DNA of 34,494 nucleotides. Source: Methanomassiliicoccales archaeon RumEn M1 (GTDB taxonomy: Archaea > Thermoplasmatota > Thermoplasmata > Methanomassiliicoccales > Methanomassiliicoccaceae). The stretch's first letter is position 1. The number at the start of each line of letters is the position of its first letter. The notes beneath the pieces were generated by a model. It was not told where the DNA came from, searched no databases, and worked only from the letters and a program-made list of their open reading frames with translations. The position numbers and the translations under genes were made by a program. The DNA lies in contig LJKK01000039.1 of assembly GCA_001421185.1 (NCBI GenBank), forward strand, positions 1 through 34,494. Direction: 5' to 3'. Shown in pieces: positions 1-7,516 of the stretch.

Positions 1-396
1 GGGGCGCGGGGACAGGGAGCGGCAGGCGTCCAGGGTGGCCTGGCTCGTGCATATCAGCGCGTCGACGCTCTCGAGATAGGCACGCTCCAGGGAGCCGTCC
101 GGCTGCCCGATGCAGCCGCTGAGATTGTGTACCAATGCCACCGCCGGTCGCTTCCGCAGGAGGTTCGGCCGTAACAGCGACGGATGGCACAGCTCATCCT
201 GGACGAGGACGTCGTGCTCCTGTATCCACGAGCGCACCTCGGCCTCGTCATCGGCATCGAGGCACGGTCCTCGTCGCAGGGACAGGACGTTCACGACGTG
301 TCCCCGTCGGCGGAGCTCGCGCACCAGCATGCGGTCGTACAGATAGCCGCCCGTGGTCTGCTCCAGATCGCCGTATATCATCACGCCGACCTTCAT
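1..396 (-). CDS. GT4-type glycosyltransferase, N-terminal part (cut by window edge)
   Basis: Reading the minus strand from an ATG at 396-394, the frame stays open for 132 codons to the window edge. The start MKVGVMIYGDLEQTTGGYLY is the first beta strand and glycine-rich loop of a GT-B fold. Later come a 'D-V-L-V-Q-D-E' strand, 'ALVHN' and 'DALICTS', which is the order seen in the N-terminal domain of GT4 glycosyltransferases; the donor-binding C-terminal domain lies outside the window. The start overlaps the stop of the upstream PTPS-like gene (CGATGA), so the two are translationally coupled. The acceptor and sugar cannot be told. The family call is fairly sure from N-terminal pattern alone, the function is not. 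Confidence 0.72.
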   Translation of the reverse strand, partial: MKVGVMIYGDLEQTTGGYLYDRMLVRELRRRGHVVNVLSLRRGPCLDADDEAEVRSWIQEHDVLVQDELCHPSLLRPNLLRKRPAVALVHNLSGCIGQPDGSLERAYLESVDALICTSQATLDACRSLSPRP

Positions 397-763
397 CGGC
401 CGGCCCTCGCCTCGTACGAAGCCCAGGCATCATCGCCCTCCCACACCGTCACCGATAGCCGCACCGCCGGGGGAAGCCGTCCCACGGTCATCTCCCATAT
501 GGTCCGGGCGAGGTTCTCCACCGAGGGGGCCTTCCGCCTAGCTCCGGCAGCTCGTTTAGCACCCTGCCCTCCAGCCGGCTTAGGACGGAGCCGAGGGCCT
601 CGGCAAGGACGTCCAGGTCCACCAGGTACCCGCTGGCGTCCAGCTCGTCCCCGGCGACGACGAGCTCCACCGCGAAGGGGTGGGAGTGCGCCTTCCCCTC
701 CGGCCCCGGGACGTCGAAGAAGTGCATGGCCGAGAGCGGCCTCCGCAGCCCCGTCCGATACAT
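393..763 (-). CDS. PTPS/QueD-like protein (6-pyruvoyltetrahydropterin synthase family), frameshifted
   Basis: The N-terminal frame runs from ATG 763. It has SAMHFF, then KAHSHPFAVELVV and LDASGYLVDLDVLAEAL, matching the His zinc ligands and the 'ld..G.vvDf..l' strand of the PTPS/QueD family. The C-terminal third, KAPSVENLARTIWEMTVG and on to EARAGR-stop, lies in another frame and matches the family 'PT-EN-A' helix. Joining needs one added base near 530-536; the rejoined protein is 123 residues, normal for the family. The Cys that usually lies before the HxH pair is missing, so canonical PTPS or QueD chemistry is doubtful. The gene sits between a dehydrogenase (1-base overlap) and a glycosyltransferase (4-base overlap). 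The family call is good; the substrate is unknown. Confidence 0.75.
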
Positions 764-1781
764 CAGTCGCCTCCGTACGATAGCAGGACCTGCACCGCGT
801 CCTCGCTGCCCTGGTCGATCAGGTCGTACGCCTGGGCCGCCTCGTCGACGTCGAACCTATGGGTGACCAGTCGGGACGGCCGGGTCCGCCGTACCATCTC
901 CCAGCTCAGCCGGAGGCGCCGCTCCTTGTCCCACCGGCCGAGAGCGAGGGGGAGATCGAGCTCACCTGGCTGCCTATGATGCGAAGCCTCCTTCGATGGA
1001 ACGCCTCGCCGAAGTGGGCGTGGACGGCCTTATTGCCGTACCATGAGCCGAGCACCACCCGTCCCTCGAAACCGGTCAGCCTCAATGCCGTGTCGAGCGC
1101 ATCGGGGTTCCCGGACAGTTCGAACGTCAGGTCGGCTCCCCGCTCTCCGAACGGGCAGGAGCGGACCAGCTCCTCGCACGAGGCGACGTCGAGGCACACG
1201 TCGCAGCCCATCTCCTTCGACAGCTTCCTTCGGAGAGGGTAACGCTCCAGCGCGGTGAGGGAGCCCGTGGGCATGCGGGCCAGCACGGCCGTGGTCAGCA
1301 GGCCTACCACTCCCTGGCCGATGACCAGGATGTCCTCTCCCAACAGTGGAGCGCCGTCCATCGCGAGCGAGACGGCGGTCTCCGTGCTGGGCAGCATGAC
1401 CGCGTCCTCGGCGGTCAGGTCCTCGGGGACCGGGACGAGCTGTCCGATGGGGGACGAGAAATGGCTCTCGTGCGGATGGAACGCGAACACCAGCCGGTCC
1501 TCCAGCTCCCGGGGGACGCCCGCTCCCCGGTCCACCACCCGCCCCACTGTGGCGTAGCCGTACTTGAACGGATATCCGAGCGGTCCTGCCAGTGACGGAA
1601 TGGTGGTGTCCAGCGGCATCCCGTCCCTCAGCTGGTGCCGGTAGAACAACATCTCCGTGCCCGCGCTGATGGCCGACACGAGCGACCGCACGACCACCTC
1701 CCCCGGCTCCGGCAACGGCACCCTCTCGTCCCTTACCTCGACCTGGCGTGGGCCAACGAAATAGAGCGAGCGGCGGTTCAC
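763..1781 (-). CDS. Medium-chain (zinc-type) dehydrogenase, frameshifted near its C-terminus
   Basis: The protein starts at GTG 1781 (MNRRSLYFVGPRQVEVRDER). It shows the GroES-like start, then ISAGTEMLFYRHQ, and a Rossmann fold at ILVIGQGVVGLLTTAVLA, as in the MDR alcohol dehydrogenase superfamily. The catalytic-zinc Cys expected in the 'GICGSD' position is replaced by SAGTE, so zinc-dependent alcohol oxidation is uncertain. After SISPSLSA the frame breaks; one added base near 931-937 restores WDKERRLRLSWEMVRRTRPS through VTHRFDVDEAAQAYDLID, the usual MDR tail, ending with TGA at 763. Rejoined length is 339 residues, usual for MDRs. It is first in an operon with the PTPS-like and GT4 genes. 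The pathway is not known. Confidence 0.8.
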
Positions 1782-1887
1782 CAGTGCTCATTCGAGCTGG
1801 CGGCACATCAATGTATCTGATGAGGAGTCCCATTGGCACGGTGGCATATCGAGGCGGTCGGCCATTATCGATGCCCATGTTCTAACA

Positions 1888-1897
1888 CTTAAATATT
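1888..1897 (+). promoter_or_regulatory. TATA-like box for the winged-helix regulator gene
   Basis: CTTAAATATT is centred about 25 bases before ATG 1918. This spacing implies a leaderless transcript and argues for the ATG at 1918 over the TTG at 1897, which lies inside the box. Confidence 0.6.
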
Positions 1898-1917
1898 TGA
1901 GAGTCGTTCCAGAGGGC

Positions 1918-2562
1918 ATGGATCCAGGATGCCGGATCGAGATCTCCTATATCGATCCAGAGGCGTACGCCTCCATCGTCAACCACGATCTGCGCAAGAA
2001 CATACTGCGCACCCTGTACGCCATGACAGTGGACGGGCCCGTGTCCAAGCAGGAGCTGGCCGACCGCCTGGGAATAGGATATCACCAACTGTCCTATCAG
2101 CTGACGAACCAGCTCAGCGATTTCTGGACCGTGGGGGAGGAGCGCAAGGTCCGGGGAACACGCCTGGAGCTCATACGGCCAAGCTCGCCCAGCTCGGTGT
2201 TCATCACTCTGGGGCGGGACGGCAAGATCTTCATAGTGGACCCATTGGCCAACCTGTTCGGCCCCCTCTCCACCGAAGGCACCCGCTGCGACGGATGCTC
2301 TCCCAAGGAGGCCGCGCGATGCCTGAGGCATGTGGAGGAAGGCTGCTGCTTCACCGGCCATCCCTCCGAAGAGGAGAAGGCGGTCCTGAGGAGCAATGGC
2401 CGGGTGGAGCCGCTCAAGGCCATGGATGTGGCCATCATCTGCGCGTTGCGCGGGGTCTCCACCGCCAATCGATGCGTCGTCTCGATCCCCTGCGACAGTT
2501 GCCCCTTCATGCGACGGGCCATACGGATCGATGACGAGACCCCCTCCATCGGCAAACCATAA
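1918..2562 (+). CDS. Winged-helix regulator with Cys-rich C-terminal region
   Basis: The protein is 214 residues from ATG 1918. Residues about 20-80 (NHDLRKNILRTLYAM, KQELADRLGIGYHQLSYQL) form an ArsR-type winged helix. The segment SSVFITLGRDGKIFIVDP looks like the wing or a linking strand. The rest is rich in cysteine: CDGCS, then ARCLRHVEEGCC, then a final pair of motifs around NRCVVSIPCDSCPF. Such clustering suggests a bound metal or Fe-S cluster. I do not recognise a named family. The next gene, 25 bases downstream on the same strand, is a CobW-type metallochaperone GTPase, so a role in metal, cobamide or redox sensing is a reasonable inference but not shown. Confidence 0.7.
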   Translation: MDPGCRIEISYIDPEAYASIVNHDLRKNILRTLYAMTVDGPVSKQELADRLGIGYHQLSYQLTNQLSDFWTVGEERKVRGTRLELIRPSSPSSVFITLGRDGKIFIVDPLANLFGPLSTEGTRCDGCSPKEAARCLRHVEEGCCFTGHPSEEEKAVLRSNGRVEPLKAMDVAIICALRGVSTANRCVVSIPCDSCPFMRRAIRIDDETPSIGKP

Positions 2563-2587
2563 ATCGCCATTGGCAGTTCCATGGGAG

Positions 2588-3658
2588 ATGAGTGGAAGCA
2601 GCAAGGTTACTAGGTTCGCGGTCATAGGCGGCTATCTGGGCGCAGGAAAGACCACCCTCACGGTGGCATTGGCCAAGCGGCTCAAGGCGCTGGAGAAGAA
2701 CGTGGCCATCATCACCAACGATCAGGGCCATGCGCTGGTCGACACCGAGTACGCTCGAGGGTCGGGGGTCGACGTCCGCGAGGTCATGGGCTGCTTCTGT
2801 TCCACATTCCCCGAGTTCGTCAAGAGCGCCCGCTCACTGGTGCAGGTGTCGAGGCCGGACGTCATCTTGGCCGAGCCCATCGGGACCTCGACCAACATCC
2901 TGTCGTCGGTGGTGGACCCTCTGCGCTGCCAGTACCCCGACGAGTTCAGCGTGGCCCCCTTCATGGTGGTGGTGGACGGCACCCGGGCATCCCAGATCTC
3001 TGGAGAAAAGCTCATCCCGGCGCACCAGGTGAGAGAGGCGGAGATCGTGCTGCTGTCCAAGATCGACCTGCTGGACGAGGACGCTCTCCAGAAGGCCAAG
3101 GAGGCCGTGGCCGCCATCGCGCCCGATGCCAGGATCGTCCCGTACTCCTCCCGCACGGGTCAAGGCCTCGACGCCGTGATGGACATCATCTTGTCGGCCC
3201 AGCTCAGCCGCAAGGAGATGGAGGGCGAGGACTACCGCCTGTTCTCGGCGGAGAAGGAGTCGATGTCGTGGTTCTCCTCCACCGCCACTATCGTTCCCGG
3301 GGAGCGGGTGGACGCCTACGGGCTGACCACCGCCCTGCTGCGCGCGGTCGCCGATGCGTTCCCTTCCGCGGAGGTCGCCCATGTCAAGGTGACCGTGCTG
3401 TCGGAGCAGGCCGGAGCGAAGATGTCCCTGGTGGGCGATTCGGCCCAGGTGGACGGCCTGCGCGGAGGACGTTACTTCTCCGACCCCGCCCGGCTGATCG
3501 TGAACGCCCGCGTCACCGCCGAGCCCCACAAGCTGGGCAGCACCATGCGCTCCATCATGGCCGCCCTCAAGGACGAGTTTTCGGTGGACCTGGACGACAT
3601 CACGGAATCCTGCTACTCTCCCCGTCCGTCGGCCCCCACGTTCTTCACTGGACTCTGA
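2588..3658 (+). CDS. CobW/COG0523-family P-loop GTPase
   Basis: The start is ATG 2588 (MSGSSKVTRFAVIGGYLGAG), giving 356 residues; longer upstream reading is only overlap with the regulator gene in another frame. The Walker A motif GGYLGAGKTTL lies at residues 14-24, ITNDQGHALVDT at about 41-52, and LLSKIDLLD serves as the guanine-specificity motif (SKID for NKxD). The CxCC metal-binding motif of the family appears as GCFCSTF (Cys69, Cys71), so the third Cys is missing. The C-terminal half is long and resembles the variable substrate-binding region of G3E GTPases. Members insert metals or activate metal/corrinoid enzymes. The Cys-rich regulator just upstream supports a joint metal or cofactor role. 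The client protein is unknown. Confidence 0.85.
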   Translation: MSGSSKVTRFAVIGGYLGAGKTTLTVALAKRLKALEKNVAIITNDQGHALVDTEYARGSGVDVREVMGCFCSTFPEFVKSARSLVQVSRPDVILAEPIGTSTNILSSVVDPLRCQYPDEFSVAPFMVVVDGTRASQISGEKLIPAHQVREAEIVLLSKIDLLDEDALQKAKEAVAAIAPDARIVPYSSRTGQGLDAVMDIILSAQLSRKEMEGEDYRLFSAEKESMSWFSSTATIVPGERVDAYGLTTALLRAVADAFPSAEVAHVKVTVLSEQAGAKMSLVGDSAQVDGLRGGRYFSDPARLIVNARVTAEPHKLGSTMRSIMAALKDEFSVDLDDITESCYSPRPSAPTFFTGL

Positions 3659-3717
3659 GATGACGTCGTTTCCGCCATATCAGCGGCAGCACGGCCACAG
3701 CCCGCATCTTCGACAAA

Positions 3718-3727
3718 GCTTAAATGC
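3718..3727 (+). promoter_or_regulatory. TATA-like box for the Lrp/AsnC gene
   Basis: GCTTAAATGC is centred near 3722. Transcription would begin near 3748, leaving a short leader with the ribosome-binding sequence GGGAGGG at 3757-3763. Confidence 0.5.
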
Positions 3728-3787
3728 GTTCAGCCGACCTATCAAGAGCCTGGACAGGGAGGGATCGCCACGGTCGAAGTAGACGAC

Positions 3788-4213
3788 ATGAACCAACGCA
3801 TCCTCAAGCTCCTCAAGATGGACGGGAAGATGACGTACCGCGAGATCGCGTCGAAGCTGCGGCGGTCGCCGTCCACCGTAAGGGACCGCATCAGGCGCAT
3901 GGAGGACTACGAGGTCATCCTGGGCTATGCGGCCATCGTCAACAATGAGCAGATGGGGATGCAGGCCGACGCCATCGTCCTGGCCAACCTGGCGGAGAAC
4001 GTCACCGCGAAGGAGCTGCGCACCCTCCAGGAGGTGGACGGGGTCATGGAGGTGCTCATGGTCAGCGGCGGCAAGCGGGTGATGGTCAGATTGCACGCCC
4101 CCGACAATCGAGCCCTGGATGCGATCATCAGCAATGCCCTCGCCCCCCTGGGCCTCAAGGACATGGACGTACGCATCGTGCTAGAATCGCTGATGCGGTT
4201 CCCCGGGGTCTGA
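3788..4213 (+). CDS. Lrp/AsnC-family transcription regulator
   Basis: The protein is 141 residues from ATG 3788. The N-terminal helix-turn-helix is MTYREIASKLRRSPSTVRDR at about residues 14-33. An effector-binding alpha-beta domain follows (VLANLAENVTAKELRTLQEV, VMEVLMVSGGKRVMVRL). This is a normal length for the family. The strong ribosome-binding sequence at 3757-3763 is better placed for an ACG at 3770, in frame, which would add a VEVDD segment like the 'LDD.D' that opens most Lrp proteins; the true start may lie there. These proteins sense amino acids or related small molecules and bind DNA as oligomers. The gene stands alone; its targets are not evident. Confidence 0.88.
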   Translation: MNQRILKLLKMDGKMTYREIASKLRRSPSTVRDRIRRMEDYEVILGYAAIVNNEQMGMQADAIVLANLAENVTAKELRTLQEVDGVMEVLMVSGGKRVMVRLHAPDNRALDAIISNALAPLGLKDMDVRIVLESLMRFPGV

Positions 4214-4452
4214 GCCGAAGGGCTCCGCCAATACGGGCCACGGGACACCGGCCAGGCGGCTGCCGAGGTCGGCAATTCCATCTGTCATCGCCAGGCGGAC
4301 CCCACGATTCCATAACGAATGGGGGGCTCGTCCCGATGGGGCCGTCCAATGACGTCCCCGGCATTCGAACGTCCGAGGGGCGGGGCTTATGCAAGTATTT
4401 TAAGAATATTTATACTGGATGTCACAATAACCTCGCCGTCAGGTGCCTATAG
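4214..4452. other. Intergenic region with promoter
   Basis: No coding signal, tRNA or repeat was found in these 239 bases. The last 60 bases turn AT-rich and hold the promoter of the next gene; a TATA-like stretch TTTATACT lies at 4409-4416, with a second AT-rich stretch at 4398-4404. Confidence 0.5.
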
Positions 4453-5085
4453 ATGTCCTCGATCAAACTTACCCTGATCCCACAACTGCCCGATCTGGAC
4501 GAGATCAGGCAGATGAGGAAACGACTCGAACTCTCGCAGCGCGAGCTGGCCACCCTGGCCGGGGTATCGCAATCACTGATAGCCAAGGTGGAGAAGGGCA
4601 CCATCGATCCTTCGTACAAGAACGTCCGCAAGATCTTCGAGGCGTTCGAGGGTGCGCTGAGGAAGAGGGCCATGGAGGGCAAGTCCACCGGCGCCCGCCT
4701 CACCGTGGGCGATCTGGCCACCAAGGGCGTGGTCTCCATTTCGCCGGGACAGACCCTGGCCGAGGCGGTGGACCTGATGGTCAAGAAGCGCTTCACCCAG
4801 CTGCCGGTCATGGAAGGGGAGCGGATCGTGGGCGGCATAACGGATGACCACATCCGCGACTACACCATCGAGGAGACGCGCAACCAGAGAAAGAGCTACG
4901 ACGAGGTCATGCAGGTCAAGGTGGGCGAGATCATGGAGGCGCCGTTCCCCATCCTCAGCGAGGACACCCCCATCGAGCTGGCGTCATTGCACCTGCAGAG
5001 GGACGAGGCGGTGCTGGTGACCCGCATGGGGAACATCGAGGGCATCCTCACCTCGGCCGACTTCCTCGACCTGGGGCTGCACTGA
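4453..5085 (+). CDS. HTH (XRE-type) and CBS-pair regulator
   Basis: The protein is 210 residues. Residues about 15-70 form a Cro/CI-type helix-turn-helix (LSQRELATLAGVSQSLIAKV, then KGTIDPSYKNVRKIFEAFE). Two CBS repeats follow: LTVGDLATKGVVSISPGQTL with FTQLPVMEGERIVGGITDD, and KVGEIMEAPFPILSEDTPI with DEAVLVTRMGNIEGILTSAD. This architecture is common in euryarchaeal regulators; the CBS pair usually binds adenine nucleotides or SAM. The gene opens a tightly packed run with the METTL5-like methyltransferase (5-base gap) and Csl4. The ligand and DNA targets are unknown. Confidence 0.9.
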   Translation: MSSIKLTLIPQLPDLDEIRQMRKRLELSQRELATLAGVSQSLIAKVEKGTIDPSYKNVRKIFEAFEGALRKRAMEGKSTGARLTVGDLATKGVVSISPGQTLAEAVDLMVKKRFTQLPVMEGERIVGGITDDHIRDYTIEETRNQRKSYDEVMQVKVGEIMEAPFPILSEDTPIELASLHLQRDEAVLVTRMGNIEGILTSADFLDLGLH

Positions 5086-5090
5086 GTCCC

Positions 5091-5687
5091 ATGAGGAAGA
5101 ACGAGCTGGAGCGGACCCTTCAGAGCATCCCGCCGCATCGTAGCCCCCGCCCTTCCCTGGAGCAGTACTGCACTCCCGCCCACATCGCCTCCGACGTCCT
5201 CTGGACGGCCATGGCGTTCGGCGACATCGAAGGGCGCCGCGTGATCGACCTGGGGTGCGGGACAGGGGTCTTCGCCATAGGCGCCGCTCTGTTGGGCGCC
5301 GCCTCGGTGAAAGGAGTGGACATCGATCCCCAGGCGGTGGCCGATGCCGCCGAGGCGGCGCGCCGCCTCGGGGTCGAGGCAGAGTTCATGGCAGGCGACG
5401 TGAGAGAGGTCCCATGGGAGGCGGACACGGTGATCATGAACCCCCCGTTCGGTTCCCAGCGAAGGAAGGCTGACCGCCCGTTCCTGGAGACCGCGGTGCG
5501 CATCGCCCCCGTGGCCTACTCGCTCCATAACGCCTCCACGGCGCCATTCCTGGAAAAGATGGTGGCGTCCCTTGGGCGGAGGATAACCTTCCAGAAAAGC
5601 TATAAGTTCCAGATACCTCATCTGTTCGAGTTCCACGAGAAGATGAGAAAGGACATCGATGTGGTGTTGCTGCGCATTTGTCAATAG
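5091..5687 (+). CDS. METTL5-like adenine-N6 methyltransferase (rRNA type)
   Basis: This is a 198-residue class I SAM methyltransferase. The SAM-binding motif VIDLGCGTGVFAIGAALLGA is at residues 51-70, the acidic end of beta 2 at VDIDP, and the catalytic motif NPPFGSQ at residues 117-123 is the N6-adenine type. The N-terminal LEQYCTPAHIASDVLW and the late YSLHNA and FEFHEK segments match the archaeal homologues of METTL5, which in eukaryotes methylates an adenine of small-subunit rRNA. An rRNA target here is inferred from family. The gene lies 5 bases after the HTH-CBS regulator and 13 bases before csl4, fitting an RNA-related operon. Confidence 0.85.
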   Translation: MRKNELERTLQSIPPHRSPRPSLEQYCTPAHIASDVLWTAMAFGDIEGRRVIDLGCGTGVFAIGAALLGAASVKGVDIDPQAVADAAEAARRLGVEAEFMAGDVREVPWEADTVIMNPPFGSQRRKADRPFLETAVRIAPVAYSLHNASTAPFLEKMVASLGRRITFQKSYKFQIPHLFEFHEKMRKDIDVVLLRICQ

Positions 5688-5700
5688 GATGTGATTCAAG

Positions 5701-6258
5701 ATGACCAAGAGAACGGTGGTGCCCGGCGAGGAGGTCGCCGTGGCCGAGGAGTACATGCCCGACATGGGCACTTACGAGCATGACGGTAAGATCATCTCGG
5801 CCCTGGCGGGCGAACTGGAGCTTGACAAGGACAAGATGTTGGCCAAGGTCTCGGCCGTCAACCCCATGAACCTGCTGAAGGTCGGGGACAGCGTGTTCTG
5901 CCGCGTCACCGATGTCAGGGCGGCCATGGCCATCTGCGAGATCGTCGCTACCGAGGGCAGCAAGAGGGGCATCACCGGGGAGACCTCGGCGACCATTCAC
6001 ATCTCCAAGCTGTCCTCCGAGTACGTGCAGGAAGTGGGCAAGGAGATGAGGCCCAACGACCTGGTGCGGGCCAAGGTCATCCAGACCACTCCGTCCGTGC
6101 AGCTGTCCACTCAGGAGCCGCACTTCGGCGTGGTGAAGGCGCTGTGCCGGAAGTGCCGCAGCCCCATGGTCTGCCAGGGCAAGTCCCTGCGCTGCGAACC
6201 CTGTGAGAGGGTGGAGAGCCGCAAGCTGGCCGATGATTACGGGGATGTCGATTTCTGA
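5701..6258 (+). CDS. csl4: Exosome RNA-binding subunit Csl4
   Basis: The protein is 185 residues. The N-terminal part (VPGEEVAVAEEYMPDMGTYE, then DGKIISALAGELELD) is the short beta domain of Csl4. The middle (LLKVGDSVFCRVTDVRAAMA through ATIHISKLSSEYV) is an S1 RNA-binding domain. The C-terminal zinc ribbon is CRKCRSPMVC, then LRCEPC. Csl4 caps the archaeal exosome and helps recruit RNA and DnaG. Start ATG 5701 fits the family and sits 13 bases after the methyltransferase stop. Length is as usual for archaeal Csl4. Confidence 0.93.
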   Translation: MTKRTVVPGEEVAVAEEYMPDMGTYEHDGKIISALAGELELDKDKMLAKVSAVNPMNLLKVGDSVFCRVTDVRAAMAICEIVATEGSKRGITGETSATIHISKLSSEYVQEVGKEMRPNDLVRAKVIQTTPSVQLSTQEPHFGVVKALCRKCRSPMVCQGKSLRCEPCERVESRKLADDYGDVDF

Positions 6259-6352
6259 TCCCTTCCCCCACGGGGCCAGCCTGCGTTCCGCCCGATGAAA
6301 GGGCGGGAATAGCATTATAAGCGAAGTTGCGAATAGAGGCGAAAGGTGGAAG

Positions 6353-6529
6353 ATGGCCAAGAGCACCGACGAGCTTACCAAGGAGATCAACGAGCTCAGG
6401 ACCGAGATGAAGCAGATGAGGGAGCTCTTGAACATGCTGTTCACCATCGTCGTCGAGCAGGAGGAGGGCGATGAGGACGATTACGGCTTCCCGATGCTCA
6501 GCCAGGACACCCCTAGGTTCAATAACTGA
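6353..6529 (+). CDS. Small 58-residue protein with a charged coiled-coil start
   Basis: The frame runs from ATG 6353 to TGA 6527-6529. The first 30 residues (ELTKEINELRTEMKQMRELL) have heptad spacing of Leu/Ile/Met among charged residues and should form a coiled coil. A short hydrophobic stretch (LLNMLFTIVV), an acidic run (EQEEGDEDD) and a polar tail ending in FNN follow. A TATA-like box ATTATAA lies at 6314-6320, some 36 bases upstream. Codon use resembles its neighbours. I do not recognise a family. Its place between csl4 and the ThiI-type gene does not settle a function. Confidence 0.65.
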   Translation: MAKSTDELTKEINELRTEMKQMRELLNMLFTIVVEQEEGDEDDYGFPMLSQDTPRFNN

Positions 6530-6586
6530 GCCTGCTTTTCCGGACGCCGCATCGATACTTGCAGAGCGGGTGATGTCATAAGGATC

Positions 6587-7224
6587 GTGTGCCTGATATC
6601 CGGAGGTATCGATTCCCCCGTGGCCGCGTACGTTCTGGCGCGCAACGGCGCCGAGGTCACCCTGCTGCACATGGACAACCGTCCGTATTCTGGAGAGGTC
6701 TCGGTGGACAAGGTGGTCCGCCTGGCCGGGGCCCTGGAGACCGCCATCGGAAGGCCGCTGGAGCTGTGGACGGCCCCCCATGGGCTAAGCCAGCTGAGGA
6801 TATCACGGCATTGCCAAAGGAACCTGCAGTGCGTGCTATGCAAGCGCACCATGCTCAAGGTGGCGCGCAACGTGGCCAGGCGGCTGGGGGCCGACGCCAT
6901 CGCCACCGGCGACTCCCTGGGGCAGGTGGCATCGCAGACGCTGTACAACATCAACGCCGAGCAGAGGGACCTGGGATTTCCCGTCCTGCGCCCCCTGATC
7001 GGCTGGGACAAGCTCGAGATCGAGCAGTTGGCCAAGGAGATCGGCACCTATGGCATATCCATAGAGAAGGGAGATGCATGCTCGATCGTGCCGTTCAGGC
7101 CGGCCACCATGGCCAGCCCCTGCTGATCGCCGAACAGGAAGGGCGTCTGGACCTGGAGGCCCTGGCGGTCGAGATGGCCGAAGAGGCGTTCCCTCTCAGA
7201 ACACCGAGCAGGACTCGTACCTAG
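6587..7224 (+). CDS. ThiI-type PP-loop sulfurtransferase domain, frameshifted near its C-terminus
   Basis: The PP-loop ATPase motif is LISGGIDSPVAAYVLA at the N-terminus. It is followed by NLQCVLCKRTM and DAIATGDSLGQVASQTLYNI, the conserved ThiI segments for tRNA 4-thiouridylation or thiamine sulfur transfer. The N-terminal THUMP/NFLD parts of full ThiI are absent. The frame stops at 7124 after ATMASPC, but a shift by one base in the C-run 7117-7120 continues as LLIAEQEGRLDLEALAVEMA to TAG 7224, which is the normal end of the family; rejoined length is about 212 residues. The canonical start is GTG 6587; an in-frame ATA at 6578 would add a better first strand (RIVC) but is not a normal start codon. 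Confidence 0.82.
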
Positions 7225-7447
7225 ACCGGTCGAGCATGTCAGCCGTAACACGGCTGATGTACCGCGCCTGGACGCGAGAGATGTACAAGGTGTTCTGACC
7301 TACCTTGACCCTCAGGTCGGAATCCTTGGGCGACTTCATCTCCACAGGTACGATCACCGGACCACCGCATGAAGTGGACACCCTATAGTCGCGCTTGTTC
7401 TGGAGTATATAATCGATAACGGACTGGTCCACCTGTATGTCGTGCAT
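7196..7447 (-). CDS. Small HesB/IscA-like or 'CC/Se motif'-like protein
   Basis: The frame gives 83 residues from ATG 7447. The pattern 'VIDYILQNKRDYRVSTSCGG', then VIVPVEM, then a strand TLYISRVQARYIS resembles small HesB-like proteins in which a Cys-containing turn separates two beta strands; I recall the archaeal 'CC/Se motif' family as the nearest match. Here only one Cys is in the turn and another is near the C-terminus (SCSVF). A TATA-like box on the minus strand at 7466-7480 is centred 25 bases upstream of the ATG. The 3' end overlaps the tail of the ThiI-type gene by 29 bases, tail to tail. Family and function are uncertain. Confidence 0.6.
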   Translation of the reverse strand: MHDIQVDQSVIDYILQNKRDYRVSTSCGGPVIVPVEMKSPKDSDLRVKVGQNTLYISRVQARYISRVTADMLDRSRYESCSVF

Positions 7448-7465
7448 GGCGGCTCAATCCCCAGG

Positions 7466-7494
7466 CCGTATTTATCGGTTGCGAATTCTTATCT
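7466..7494. promoter_or_regulatory. Divergent TATA-like boxes between the HesB-like gene and NOB1
   Basis: On the minus strand GATAAATAC (centre about 7472) is 25 bases from ATG 7447. On the plus strand AATTCTTATC (centre about 7489) is 28 bases from GTG 7517. Both imply leaderless transcripts. Confidence 0.5.
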
Positions 7495-7516
7495 CACATT
7501 TCGCATATGGGCAGGC

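Noticed and set aside
4340-4400. Possible tRNA T-arm (CATTCGAACG) in the gap before the HTH-CBS gene
   Set aside because: The flanking bases do not form a 5-pair T-stem, and no anticodon arm or acceptor stem could be built around it.
7117-7126. Programmed frameshift in the ThiI-type gene
   Set aside because: No tandem slippery heptamer or downstream stem was seen, and seven other genes show the same kind of missing base, so consensus error is the simpler reading.
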